From positions 56,898-120,897 of the forward strand of contig DASVHD010000032.1 in NCBI GenBank assembly GCA_036382775.1: a stretch of 64,000 bases of DNA, written 5' to 3'. Numbering within the stretch: the stretch's first letter is position 1; every line of letters begins with the position of its first letter. A model generated the notes under the pieces. The model did no database searches and had not been told where the DNA came from. It saw only the letters and a list, made by a program, of their open reading frames with translations. The DNA comes from a bacterium (GTDB lineage: Bacteria; Hydrothermota; Tepidihabitantia; SM23-42; JAOAFX01). The translations under genes and the position numbers were made by a program. Below, piece after piece: positions 51,561-59,755 of the stretch.

Positions 51561-53039
51561 TTAGCTTGGTTTGCAGCGACGGATAGCTTTAAAGAACGCT
51601 TTTACGATCCGCGGGTCAAATTGACTGCCGGCGTTTTCCTTCAGCCGTCTGATCGCTTCTTTTTTTGACAGCGCCTTGCGGTACGGCCGGTATGTTGTCA
51701 TAGCGTCATACGCGTCGGCAACCGCAATGATCCTGGCGCCGACCGGGATATTGTGTTTTTTCAACCCGTTAGGATAACCCGTCCCATCGTATTTTTCGTG
51801 TTCCGATCTTATAATATAACTTGCCTTTGTCAAATGGTTTATGTCCCTTATCATGTTGTAGCCGATATTTGGGTGTTCTTTCATAAGCTCGTACTCATGT
51901 GTTGTCAGTGATGAAGGTTTTGTCAAAAGAAAATCGCTGATCCCGATCTTGCCAATATCATGCAGATAACCGGCGTAGTTCAGTTCTTTCTGCTCGTTCT
52001 GGGTGAGACTCAGATGGCGGGCAATCTGGTTGGCATATTTACGCACCCTTTGCGAATGTCCTTTTGTGTACGGGTCTTTGGCTTCGACAGCTGAAACCAG
52101 GGCTTTTATTGTTTCGAGATAGCTGTTTTCCAGAGATTCGTACAGCTGGCTATTTTCAATGGCTATGGCTGCGACCTGGGAGATAAGGGTCAGGAGCTTG
52201 ATATCGTTTTCGTCGAACATATTCGGTTTGTAGCTTTCGATATTTATCACACCGGTCGCAATGTCATAAATCTTTAGCGGTACGCAGACTTCAGACCGTG
52301 TTTTTGTGTCAAAAATGAGATAACGGCGCTCTTTCCGCACATCGTTTGACAGGTACGGTTTGCCAGTCATCGCGACGTGCCCGGTGATCCCCATATCCGG
52401 CTTTATACGCAGTCGCCGTACCGCCACCGGGTATGGTTTCTCCGCGGCCCGGATGATCAATTCGTTGGTTGTTTCATCGAATAGCAATATGGCCACGCGC
52501 TCATAGCCGAAAGTATGCTTAAGGTGAAAGATAATGCGCTTAAAGACCGCTTCAGGGTTCATGATCGAGACCAGTTCGTTGCCGATATTGCAGAGCATTT
52601 TTAGATCTTTGATGGTTTTTGATAATTCGGACGTTGTTTTCCTGAATTCCGTTATATCCGCAGCTATTCCCAGCGTGCCGATATATTTACCCTTGTATTT
52701 CAACAGGCTCTCCGTCGTTTTTATATGTACCCGCTCACCATTTTTATCGAGCAGTACCAATTCAAACGGTTTTTTCGTACTGCGGCCAGCGCGGCCCGCT
52801 CGGTCCGAAGCAAGCGCGGCTTTCATTGATTCCGGCGCAACCAGTGTGGTAAAATGCTTGCCCACCAGTTCACTCGCTTTAAAGTGACCCATGGTCTCGA
52901 CATATTTGTTGACATACCTGATATATCCCCGGTCATCGATGATATAGATCGCTTCCTTGATATTATGAAGGAATTCTCGAAAGTAGCGCTGGATGATATC
53001 TTTGAGACTGGTGTCTATGGTCTTGAAATTCCCGGGCAT
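51561..53039 (-). CDS. PAS-GAF-HD-GYP signalling protein (putative cyclic-di-GMP phosphodiesterase)
   Basis: A 492-aa soluble protein. Residues 18-140 are a PAS domain (AIYIIDDRGYIRYVNKYVE, then GTLGIAADITE), 150-300 a GAF domain (GITGHVAMTGKPYLSNDV), and 305-490 an HD-GYP domain with HSQRV, HDIGKIGI, EHPNIGY, SEHEKYDGTGYP and ADAYDAMTT. HD-GYP domains hydrolyse cyclic-di-GMP. Its location near a pilin locus suggests a role in surface or motility decisions, but no partner is defined. Confidence 0.92.
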   Translation of the reverse strand: MPGNFKTIDTSLKDIIQRYFREFLHNIKEAIYIIDDRGYIRYVNKYVETMGHFKASELVGKHFTTLVAPESMKAALASDRAGRAGRSTKKPFELVLLDKNGERVHIKTTESLLKYKGKYIGTLGIAADITEFRKTTSELSKTIKDLKMLCNIGNELVSIMNPEAVFKRIIFHLKHTFGYERVAILLFDETTNELIIRAAEKPYPVAVRRLRIKPDMGITGHVAMTGKPYLSNDVRKERRYLIFDTKTRSEVCVPLKIYDIATGVINIESYKPNMFDENDIKLLTLISQVAAIAIENSQLYESLENSYLETIKALVSAVEAKDPYTKGHSQRVRKYANQIARHLSLTQNEQKELNYAGYLHDIGKIGISDFLLTKPSSLTTHEYELMKEHPNIGYNMIRDINHLTKASYIIRSEHEKYDGTGYPNGLKKHNIPVGARIIAVADAYDAMTTYRPYRKALSKKEAIRRLKENAGSQFDPRIVKAFFKAIRRCKPS

Positions 53040-53046
53040 TATTTAT

Positions 53047-53074
53047 ATTCTAGCGATTTAAGTCTCAATGTCAA
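53047..53074 (-). promoter_or_regulatory. Leaderless-type promoter of the HD-GYP gene
   Basis: On the minus strand TTGACA (53074-53069) and TAGAAT (53052-53047) are spaced by 16 bp; the ATG at 53039 begins 7 nt after the -10 and no Shine-Dalgarno sequence is present. Confidence 0.8.
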
Positions 53075-53089
53075 GACAAGAACACTTTT

Positions 53090-53339
53090 TTGTCATTGCG
53101 AGGAATCCTTTTTCTTTCTGTCATTGCGAGGAGCGCAGCGACGCGGCAATCCAGGATAAAAGAAACAACGGGGATTGCTTCCCCTCGTTCTTCGGGACAC
53201 CAGTTATCCCCCCCGCCCCCGTATCGAGTACGGGGCAGGCTCTTGCCCTCCCTCCCACAGGGACACCATTCATTGCAATTCATCTATTTTTTCCACGTTG
53301 CCTCGAGGGGGGAGGAAAAAGGAGGGGATGTAAGGTGGC
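53090..53339. repeat. REP pair plus C-rich/G-rich repeat between divergent genes
   Basis: The 367-bp gap 53040-53406 contains no gene. It has one half REP (53090-53108) and a full inverted REP pair (53120-53186: GTCATTGCGAGGAGCG ... GGCAATCC, linker ATAAAAGAAACAAC, GGGATTGCTTCCCCTCG). Next comes a diverged C-rich/G-rich hairpin (53206-53338) with a GTATCGAGTACGGGG insertion, ending CCTCGAGGGGGGAGG. The last part shares the core of the modular element seen upstream of catabolic genes. Confidence 0.78.
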
Positions 53340-53369
53340 GCACAAAGAATGCCCGCAATGACCAGCTTG

Positions 53370-53397
53370 TTGACAGAAGTCATATTATCGGTATAGT
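53370..53397 (+). promoter_or_regulatory. Promoter of cvpA
   Basis: TTGACA (53370-53375) and TATAGT (53392-53397) are spaced by 16 bp. The ATG at 53407 is 9 nt after the -10, so the transcript is leaderless or has a 1-3-nt leader. Confidence 0.8.
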
Positions 53398-53406
53398 TTA
53401 TCGGCA

Positions 53407-53913
53407 ATGTCCTGGATCGATATCGTTATGCTGATTCTCTTTGTGGTATTGATGGTCCACGGAGCGATCACCGGTCTGATCAGAAGCTTGTTCGACCTTG
53501 CAGGAATAATCGTAGGTTATCTGCTGGCGATCAATTTTCACAACATTTTGAACATCCCAAAATACATCGCCATAGTCCTTATCTTTCTGGTCACAGTCAT
53601 CGCGGTATCTATTGCCGGAAGGCTGCTCTCAAAGCTCATACGGCATACGCCTCTGGGGACTTTCGACCGGCTCGCCGGTGGATTTCTCGGTCTGCTGAAA
53701 GCTTATGTTTGCGGATTCGTTTTTCTGATCGCGCTATTGTTGCTGGGCAAATACGACGATGTCATGAAGCAGTCGGCGTTCGGACCGTGGGTCATCAGTA
53801 GCGGTGTATATACCAGCAGTTATGTCCTACCCGGGAAATGGTCCGACTGGATAAAAAAGGTGGCGTTTAAAAAAGAGCTTGTTGTCAGCGCACGTTGTCG
53901 CCGGTTGTCATGA
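53407..53913 (+). CDS. CvpA-family membrane protein
   Basis: A 168-aa protein with four hydrophobic segments and the family's opening pattern (SWIDIVMLILF, then GAITGLIRSLFDLAGIIVGYLLA). GTFDRLAGGFLGLLKAY is the conserved central loop. CvpA proteins are inner-membrane proteins first linked to colicin V production; their molecular role is still poorly defined. The stop overlaps the next start in an ATGA junction. Confidence 0.88.
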   Translation: MSWIDIVMLILFVVLMVHGAITGLIRSLFDLAGIIVGYLLAINFHNILNIPKYIAIVLIFLVTVIAVSIAGRLLSKLIRHTPLGTFDRLAGGFLGLLKAYVCGFVFLIALLLLGKYDDVMKQSAFGPWVISSGVYTSSYVLPGKWSDWIKKVAFKKELVVSARCRRLS

Positions 53914-54671
53914 TCGCAGCCCGCAAACATCGTATCATAACGTTCTTATCTGATTTTGGCACGCGTGATTGGTTCGTACCCGCGGTCAAGGGTGAGATCC
54001 TGCAGAAAAATCCCGATGCGCTGATCATAGACATCACCCATGAGCTTGCTTCTTTTTCTATACGCGAGGCGGCATTCATCCTTATGAACACGTATCACAG
54101 TTTTCCGCCAGGAACTGTTCATCTCGCGATCGTGGACCCCGGAGTTGGATCGCTGCGTCATGCCATTATTGCCTGCTCCCACGGGCATTATTTTGTCGGT
54201 CCTGATAATGGGTTGTTTTCCTATATATATAGCGGCAGCACCAGTGTCTACGCGATCAAGGACAAAAAATCCGCCAGCCGGACATTCCATGCCCGGGATA
54301 TCTTTGCGCCGGTTGCGGCAAAATTGTCCCGGGGGATAGAACCCCATGCGCTGGGTGTGAAATTAAAAAAATTCGTATGCTTTACATTCCCACCCGTCGT
54401 CAAAAAAAATCGGTTGGTAAAGGGGGAAGTTGTTTATATCGACCGGTTTGGCAATTTGATCACGAACATACCCAACAACAACATGGTCAGGCAGTTTATT
54501 ATGAAAGATAGTTACAGGGTACCCGTCGGATCGCACTATGGGCAGGTAAAACCGGGAAGGCTTATCGCGCTGCGCGGCAGTGCGGGATATTACGAAATAG
54601 CGTCGTACCAGGGGAATGCCGCACGCAAGACCAGCGCGGGGATCGGAATGAAGGTAGTCGGGTATTTGTGA
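53910..54671 (+). CDS. SAM hydrolase (hydroxide adenosyltransferase, DUF62)
   Basis: A 253-aa protein of the S-adenosyl-L-methionine hydroxide adenosyltransferase family, related to fluorinases, which releases adenosine and methionine from SAM. Signatures are FLSDFGTRDWFVPAVKG near the N-terminus, IDITHEL, VDPGVGS and GPDNGLFSY, and YIDRFGNLITNI in the second domain. The start at ATG 53910 overlaps the cvpA stop; a TTG at 53895 is less likely. Confidence 0.9.
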   Translation: MIAARKHRIITFLSDFGTRDWFVPAVKGEILQKNPDALIIDITHELASFSIREAAFILMNTYHSFPPGTVHLAIVDPGVGSLRHAIIACSHGHYFVGPDNGLFSYIYSGSTSVYAIKDKKSASRTFHARDIFAPVAAKLSRGIEPHALGVKLKKFVCFTFPPVVKKNRLVKGEVVYIDRFGNLITNIPNNNMVRQFIMKDSYRVPVGSHYGQVKPGRLIALRGSAGYYEIASYQGNAARKTSAGIGMKVVGYL

Positions 54672-54681
54672 CACACTTTCC

Positions 54682-54850
54682 GTCATTGCGAGGAGTCCCG
54701 CATCCTTCAGTGTTTTTTAATGCCAAGCGGGAGACGAAGCAATCTCGGATAAAAGAAACAACTGGGATTGCTTCGCACAAAGATCGCTCGCAATGACAAA
54801 TTGGACTGGGATTGCTTCGTCCGCCATACTACCTGGCGGACTCGCAATGG
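54682..54850. repeat. REP pair and extra half unit
   Basis: GTCATTGCGAGGAGTCCCGC ... GACGAAGCAATCTC (54682-54746), a short linker reading GGATAAAAGAAACAACT, and the inverted half GGGATTGCTTCG ... GCTCGCAATGAC (54763-54797) make a complete pair. A further half (54807-54849) carries its own CCGCCATACTACCTGGCGG hairpin. The linker matches that of the pair at 53120-53186. Confidence 0.85.
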
Positions 54851-54861
54851 CAATGTTCTTG

Positions 54862-54889
54862 TTGACATAACTCAGAAATTGGTTAATAT
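54862..54889 (+). promoter_or_regulatory. Leaderless-type promoter of the DNRLRE-like gene
   Basis: TTGACA (54862-54867) and TAATAT (54884-54889) are spaced by 16 bp, and the chosen ATG at 54897 lies 7 nt after the -10. This placement decides the start: the longer frame from 54768 runs through REP sequence. Confidence 0.78.
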
Positions 54890-54896
54890 TAACGAC

Positions 54897-55967
54897 ATGA
54901 GAAAATACCTGTGGTTATGCGCTGTTGTTGTGTTATACTGCAACAAACTGCCTATTGGTGATGATGAAATGAACCAGCGGGGTGGTTTTGAAGGGCAGGT
55001 CCTTGAACTGCAGACCATAAATTCTTTCACCGAGAACAAGAAGATCGCATTGGGAACGTCAGGCAACCTTGTCATTGGCAAGGGAGACAACTACGAGTCT
55101 CACATTATTTTGAAGTTTACGTTCTCGGACACGTCCTTCGAGGGACTTGACGAAATCAAACTTGTTATGCGGATAAACAGCTCGTTTGACAATGATACGG
55201 TACCGGTGGGGATACACATCCTTACCAATTCGTTCACTGAAGATGAAGCAACCTGGGAGAAAAGGTCCAATACCGCAGGGTGGGATTCTGCCGGCGGGGA
55301 CTATGAAGAGCAACCCCTGCGGAACGGTGTCATCATAGGCGATTCGATGGTGGTCTACTTTAATTATGTCGAATTGAACCGCATCAAAACGGCCCAGGGT
55401 ATAATCCTCATACCTCAGGATTCGGGGTTCGCCTACCTTTATTCGCGCGAAGGAGGACATGCCACCACCTTTCAACTTGTCAAAAACGGCGAGGTTGCTG
55501 TCTACAGCACCACTGGTGACTGTCACGTTCTCAATGGACCCCTCCCATTCTATGTTGAGAACTGGATCGGTTCCGGGATCGCTTCGAGAAATTTCATTAT
55601 TTTCAACTATGACAGCACGCTGGCGGATAAACGGGCGATCTACGGGGAATTGCGCTTCACGTTTGACAGCTTCTTTTCCCGACTTGATTCAGTCGAGATC
55701 GGCGTCAAGGAACTGAACGAACACGCGTCCGGGTTCGATACAGAATTGGGTCCGCTGATCGCATTGAAAAGCGTTTCCGTTGATGACACAATATGCACGA
55801 TCGATATCGTGCACTATGTCCAGCGAATGATCGATTTCCCGGATTCTAATTTCGGATTATGCCTTTACATTACGCCAGAAAACTACGATCTGTCAACGGT
55901 CAAGATAACTGATGGTTCATTCCGGCTGAAGGTCGGTTATCTTTCGCCTCCCGAACCGCGAGACTGA
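54897..55967 (+). CDS. Secreted DNRLRE-like protein
   Basis: A 356-aa protein with a short N-terminal hydrophobic signal (MRKYLWLCAVVVLYC). The Cys at 15 follows Tyr, so it is not a good lipobox. FTEDEATWEKRS ... WDSAGGDYE and the surrounding beta-rich pattern resemble DNRLRE domains, which occur on surface proteins and carbohydrate-binding modules. A second similar unit seems to follow (SVDDTICTIDIVHYVQRM). The next gene starts 9 bp downstream. Confidence 0.72.
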   Translation: MRKYLWLCAVVVLYCNKLPIGDDEMNQRGGFEGQVLELQTINSFTENKKIALGTSGNLVIGKGDNYESHIILKFTFSDTSFEGLDEIKLVMRINSSFDNDTVPVGIHILTNSFTEDEATWEKRSNTAGWDSAGGDYEEQPLRNGVIIGDSMVVYFNYVELNRIKTAQGIILIPQDSGFAYLYSREGGHATTFQLVKNGEVAVYSTTGDCHVLNGPLPFYVENWIGSGIASRNFIIFNYDSTLADKRAIYGELRFTFDSFFSRLDSVEIGVKELNEHASGFDTELGPLIALKSVSVDDTICTIDIVHYVQRMIDFPDSNFGLCLYITPENYDLSTVKITDGSFRLKVGYLSPPEPRD

Positions 55968-55976
55968 TAGAATAAT

Positions 55977-56942
55977 ATGATAACCCTGCTTTTCCTGGTC
56001 CTTACCGGCGCCTCTGTTTTTTCTCTTGGTGGTATGGGCGAAGACCAGAGCGTTTTCCGCGACGATTTCGTCCGCCGTTTGAATAACGCTCAAATCGGTT
56101 TCTCGCTAAGACCGGAGTTCGAGATCCTGAACGAGAGCACGGATTTCCGAGGGTTATTTTGGACCAATCCGTTCGTTTTTAACCTAAAGATCCCGGTGAC
56201 CAGCACGATCGTCGCGTCGGTCGGTAACCAGGAACGGTTCAATCAGGCTTTCGATACGTATCTCGAGAACGATCAGCTGAACGTACACCTGGTGAGCGAA
56301 GGCGGCGTCGAAGAAATATATGGACAGATCAATAACCGGATCGGGACTGCCGGCGAGTCCGGAATACCGGTGGCTGAGGTTTATTTCCGTGGTTCCTATC
56401 TTTTTGGCGGGACCCGCGAGATGTGGACGTACACCATCAGCGATTATTCGATCGCCGACACTTTCGTCTATAAATACCTTGGGTGCGTGTTTGGTGGCGG
56501 CGTTTCCGTTTCGATCCTGTCGTGCGCGTTTGAAGGTCTTGGGTTCCTTGACATGGATATGAACAACAGTGATACAGCATTGTCCAAGGATCTGCCCGAA
56601 CGTTTATCGATCGGATTGCATCCCAGCATGAATGAATATCAGATTGATCTGGTCTATGAACATCCATTCTGGTCCGATTCGGGTTTTCGGTCGGTTAACC
56701 GTTTTTTGGCTGGGATCCATAAAAATTCCATTGGCATTGCTTATGCGTATAATCCCTGGTACATCCCTGGCGTCACCGAACACAGGCTCGCGTTAAACAG
56801 CAGATATAGTTTTAAGGGCCTGGGATTTGGCGAACTTACGGTATCAGCGGCAATCCGGAACAAGAATTCGATCAGGGAGATCGCCATCGTTCCTGAATTG
56901 AAATTTGTGATCGAGGAAATTTTCGCCCGCAGAAAAAAATAA
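55977..56942 (+). CDS. Putative outer-envelope beta-rich protein
   Basis: A 321-aa protein with an N-terminal signal-like segment (ITLLFLVLTGASVFSLGG) and many alternating hydrophobic stretches (GIAYAYNPWY, HRLALNSRYSF, GELTVSAAIRNKNS) as in beta-barrel outer-membrane proteins. I do not recognise the family with confidence; a PorV/FadL-like or other barrel is possible. The stop is shared with the start of the NtrC-type regulator, so the two are coupled. Confidence 0.6.
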   Translation: MITLLFLVLTGASVFSLGGMGEDQSVFRDDFVRRLNNAQIGFSLRPEFEILNESTDFRGLFWTNPFVFNLKIPVTSTIVASVGNQERFNQAFDTYLENDQLNVHLVSEGGVEEIYGQINNRIGTAGESGIPVAEVYFRGSYLFGGTREMWTYTISDYSIADTFVYKYLGCVFGGGVSVSILSCAFEGLGFLDMDMNNSDTALSKDLPERLSIGLHPSMNEYQIDLVYEHPFWSDSGFRSVNRFLAGIHKNSIGIAYAYNPWYIPGVTEHRLALNSRYSFKGLGFGELTVSAAIRNKNSIREIAIVPELKFVIEEIFARRKK

Positions 56943-58204
56943 TGAAAAAAAATAAGATCCTGATCCTCGACGACGAGGAAAGCCTGATCAAATGGCTTTC
57001 TTACGCGCTGGGAGAAAAAGGATTTTTCGTTTTTGCCACCACCGAGCCGAACGAGGCGCTTGCCCGGCTGCGCGCGGAAAAGTTCGACTGCATTATCAGC
57101 GATATCAAAATGCCGCATATCGATGGTTTTGCTTTTTTGAGAAAAGTGAGATCGATCTATCCTTCTGTTCCCGTCATCTTTATAACCGCCTATGGATCCA
57201 TGGAATCAGCGATAAACGCGCTGCGGGACAAGGCCAGCGATTATATCCTGAAGCCGTTCGGGATCGAAGAGATCCTGGTCAGGATCCGGGCCAATCTGAC
57301 CGGTGATAGACCGGCATTGACCCATATAATCGGCGAAAGCCGGCAGATCAAAAATATCCTTTCGCTGGTGGACAAGATAGCGGCTACCGATATCACGGTT
57401 TTAATCCTTGGCGAATCGGGCACCGGCAAGGAGCTGATCGCTCACGCCATCCATGACCGCTCCAAGAGGGTGAAAAGAAGCTTTGTCAGCTTATCATGCG
57501 CGGCCCTGCCCGAGACACTCCTGGAGAGCGAGCTCTTCGGGTACAGGAAGGGCGCTTTTACCGGTGCTGTGGGTGATAAGGATGGTCTGTTCATGACGGC
57601 CGACCAGGGCAGTTTTTTCATGGATGAAATAGGTGACACACCCCAGACCATACAGATGAAGATTCTGCGATTGCTTGAAGAACAGGAAATAACTCCCCTG
57701 GGGTCAACGCAACCCGCAAAAGTTGATGTCCGGCTGATTGCCGCGACCAATAAAAATTTGCTGGAAGAAGTTAAACTCGGAAATTTCAGGGAAGACCTGT
57801 ATTACCGGTTGAATGTCATTCCCATAGTCCTGCCGCCTTTACGCCAGCGCAGGGATGATATCATAATGCTGGCAGAGCATTTTTTGTCCTCGATCTGCAA
57901 GCGCGAGAACATCGGGGAGAGAAAGCTGTTAAAAACCACGGTCGAAGCTTTGCACGACTATGACTGGCCGGGTAATGTACGGGAACTGAAACACGTGATC
58001 GAAAGAGCGGTTATCCTGACGGATTCGTTCTACATAAAGCCTGAGCATCTTGCGCTGCAGACGGCTAAAAGCAAGAGCCTTGACGAGATCGAAGACACCG
58101 AGATCCAGCGGGTGCTTGCCGAATGCGACGGGAACATGACCGAGGTGGCGAAAAAACTGGGCATCAGCCGGGCGACCCTGTACCGGAAAATACATAGTAA
58201 ATAA
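56942..58204 (+). CDS. NtrC-family sigma54-dependent response regulator (PilR-like)
   Basis: A 420-aa protein. The receiver domain (1-118) has the acidic pair in LILDDEE, phosphoacceptor Asp54 in ISDIKMP and Lys104. The AAA+ domain has Walker A GESGTGKE and the sigma54-contact loop GAFTGA (204-209). The C-terminal Fis-type helix-turn-helix ends AKKLGISRATLYRKI. It activates sigma54 RNA polymerase at upstream sites. The tandem pilin genes 250 bp away carry a sigma54-type promoter with GTGTC repeats, so PilR is the likely role. No cognate kinase gene is in the window. Confidence 0.92.
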   Translation: MKKNKILILDDEESLIKWLSYALGEKGFFVFATTEPNEALARLRAEKFDCIISDIKMPHIDGFAFLRKVRSIYPSVPVIFITAYGSMESAINALRDKASDYILKPFGIEEILVRIRANLTGDRPALTHIIGESRQIKNILSLVDKIAATDITVLILGESGTGKELIAHAIHDRSKRVKRSFVSLSCAALPETLLESELFGYRKGAFTGAVGDKDGLFMTADQGSFFMDEIGDTPQTIQMKILRLLEEQEITPLGSTQPAKVDVRLIAATNKNLLEEVKLGNFREDLYYRLNVIPIVLPPLRQRRDDIIMLAEHFLSSICKRENIGERKLLKTTVEALHDYDWPGNVRELKHVIERAVILTDSFYIKPEHLALQTAKSKSLDEIEDTEIQRVLAECDGNMTEVAKKLGISRATLYRKIHSK

Positions 58205-58231
58205 CCGAAATGGCTTAATACTAAATGTAGT

Positions 58232-58363
58232 CGCACCTTTTAAGGTGTGTAAAAATGAACGCAGGTTTAAACCTGCGGCTACCTGTAACATTAAAAAATT
58301 AAGACGTTAGTAAACGGAATAACTTGATAGCCTACAACCTATATCGCAAACCTAAAGGTTTGC
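58232..58363. repeat. Three short palindromes after the NtrC-type gene
   Basis: The gap contains CACCTTTTAAGGTG (about 58235-58248), the perfect palindrome GCAGGTTTAAACCTGC (58261-58276), and GCAAACCTAAAGGTTTGC (58346-58363). The first two are flanked by GTAG/CTAC. They resemble widespread REP-like repeats and differ from both other families in the window. Confidence 0.7.
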
Positions 58364-58391
58364 CCTACAAAAAATGTTGACATAATGCAGG

Positions 58392-58442
58392 GCAAGGTCA
58401 TGACCCCGCACAGCGGGGTTTCAACCTTGCAAATTTTTTTTT
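58392..58442 (+). terminator. Terminator-like nested hairpin with long T-run
   Basis: GCAAGGT / ACCTTGC (outer stem) and CCCCGC / GCGGGG (inner stem) are separated by 5-nt interior-loop strands on each side, and the hairpin is followed by AAATTTTTTTTT. It would end transcription of the NtrC-type gene before it meets the converging pilin operon. Confidence 0.75.
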
Positions 58443-58462
58443 GGGGGGGCAACGTAGAATAT

Positions 58463-59065
58463 CTATTTTGCGCCGACCTGACAGACCGTAAGAATAATTC
58501 CCTTTATACCCAAACCCGAAATTCTGTACATCATCGCCGGACCGCTGGGCGCTTCGGTCCAGGGTACACCGGACAGCGGATCATCTCCTATTGTATTGCT
58601 GGCTTCATAGCCGATAATGCCGGTCGGATTGGCGATCAATACCGGCAAGCCATCCATTAAAGCATCGTTCCCGGGATTAAACGGATTCCGAACATTATCA
58701 CCCATCATTGAATTAGGTCCATACATCGGCTTTGGTTGCAGCGCTACTGCCATGTCTGGTTCTGGGCCGGTATAAGCGGAATTTGCCACGATAATTGTTG
58801 TCGTAAGGTCACCAGGGAACATATTGTCCGCCCGGATATGAAAATCTTCAACAATGATCTGTACCGTGTGGATATTCTCTTTTACTGACGCTTCATTTGC
58901 CCGGTTTTTCAGCGCCATAAAGTTTGGTATGGCGATCGCGGCAAGGATGCCGATAATGACCACCACGACCATGAGTTCGATAAGAGTAAAACCATATTTT
59001 GAGCATTTAACAACATAAGAGGGGGACTTTTGGTCCCCCTCTTTTGCAGTAACAAATGATTGCAT
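58463..59065 (-). CDS. Type IV pilin, second copy (start region probably frameshifted)
   Basis: About 200 aa with the prepilin signature GFTLIELMVVVVIIGILAA and a globular part paralogous to the pilin upstream (VEDFHIRADNMFPGDL, MMYRISGLGIKG). The in-frame starts (59083, 59065) give an odd leader of 25 or more residues encoded across a strong hairpin. An out-of-frame ATG at 59006 reads MLK and would give a normal MLKYG leader if a run of four A were three. This may be a homopolymer error, a phase-variable switch or a broken gene. Without a typical leader it may still be processed, since long prepilin leaders exist. Confidence 0.75.
   Translation of the reverse strand: MQSFVTAKEGDQKSPSYVVKCSKYGFTLIELMVVVVIIGILAAIAIPNFMALKNRANEASVKENIHTVQIIVEDFHIRADNMFPGDLTTTIIVANSAYTGPEPDMAVALQPKPMYGPNSMMGDNVRNPFNPGNDALMDGLPVLIANPTGIIGYEASNTIGDDPLSGVPWTEAPSGPAMMYRISGLGIKGIILTVCQVGAK
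59017..59043 (-). promoter_or_regulatory. Strong hairpin between the two pilin genes
   Basis: AAGAGGGGGAC / GTCCCCCTCTT form a perfect 11-bp GC-rich stem with a 5-nt loop, 26 bp after the first pilin's stop. There is no T-run on the transcribed strand. It would act as a processing or stabilising barrier or attenuator that lowers expression of the second pilin relative to the first. Confidence 0.75.
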
Positions 59066-59069
59066 CTTA

Positions 59070-59612
59070 TTACTTGGATACACCTGGCGTCATGACAATC
59101 GAAAGAGGACCCTTAATGCCTAAGCCGGTAATACGGTACATCATGGCTGCTCCAGCACCGGCTTCTGTCCATGGTGCGCCAGTGACCGGATCGTCAGTTG
59201 GTGTATTGCTGGCTTCATATCCTGTTACACCAAGGACTCCGCCTATTGCACATCTGAGATCTTGCAATGCGACGTTTGTAGGCGTGAACACATTTTTCAC
59301 GTTATCACCGATCATGGAAGTAGCACCATAAGGTGGCAAAAAGGCTGCGGCTACACACATATTACCTTCAGGACCCATATAGGCCGGGTTCGCAACAATG
59401 ATTGTCACACCCAGATCGCCCGGATACACGCCATCAGCGCGGTTATTAAAGTCCTCGACGATGGTCTGGAGAGTGTGCATATTCTCCTTTAATGACGCTT
59501 CCTTGGCTCTCTGCTGCATTGCCAGGAAGTTGGGGATGGCGATGGCTGCCAGAATACCGATGATCACGACCACCACCATCAGTTCGATAAGGGTGAATCC
59601 CCTATTCTTCAT
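59070..59612 (-). CDS. Type IV pilin (major pilin-like)
   Basis: A 180-aa prepilin with a short leader MKNRG cut before Phe, then FTLIELMVVVVIIGILAAIAIPNF with the conserved Glu at mature position 5. The C-terminal globular domain contains PGDLGVTIIVANPAY and ends MMYRITGLGIKGPLSIV. GGAGG precedes the ATG. A long, structured leader and two candidate promoters lie upstream, and an NtrC-type regulator gene is convergent, so it is likely tightly regulated. It could also be a pseudopilin, but the tandem duplicate and control region suit a pilus fibre. Confidence 0.9.
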   Translation of the reverse strand: MKNRGFTLIELMVVVVIIGILAAIAIPNFLAMQQRAKEASLKENMHTLQTIVEDFNNRADGVYPGDLGVTIIVANPAYMGPEGNMCVAAAFLPPYGATSMIGDNVKNVFTPTNVALQDLRCAIGGVLGVTGYEASNTPTDDPVTGAPWTEAGAGAAMMYRITGLGIKGPLSIVMTPGVSK

Positions 59613-59679
59613 TTGTTCCTCCTTTTATTAAATATTCGCTAAATTATGGCGCGAATATCCTTTGTTAATGTCTTCCCTG

Positions 59680-59740
59680 TTATGTCCCCTTTAAGAAAGG
59701 TTCTTTCAACCCACTTTCAGTCAATGGCCCTGGGACATAA
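59680..59740 (-). ncRNA. Structured 5' leader of the pilin mRNA (candidate cis-regulatory RNA)
   Basis: TTATGTCCC (59740-59732 on the minus strand) pairs perfectly over 9 bp with GGGACATAA (59688-59680), enclosing 43 nt. Inside, GGTT / AACC closes a small hairpin (59711-59699) flanked by a TTTC / GAAA pairing (59718-59695). The region lies between a sigma70-like promoter and the pilin start. It does not match the cyclic-di-GMP I consensus as I know it; its function is unknown. Confidence 0.5.
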
Positions 59741-59755
59741 GAGCCTATTATGTAA

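Noticed and set aside
53068..53361. Overlapping plus- and minus-strand frames through the gap upstream of cvpA
   Set aside because: They are translations of REP and C-rich/G-rich repeat sequence and cross the cvpA and HD-GYP promoters.
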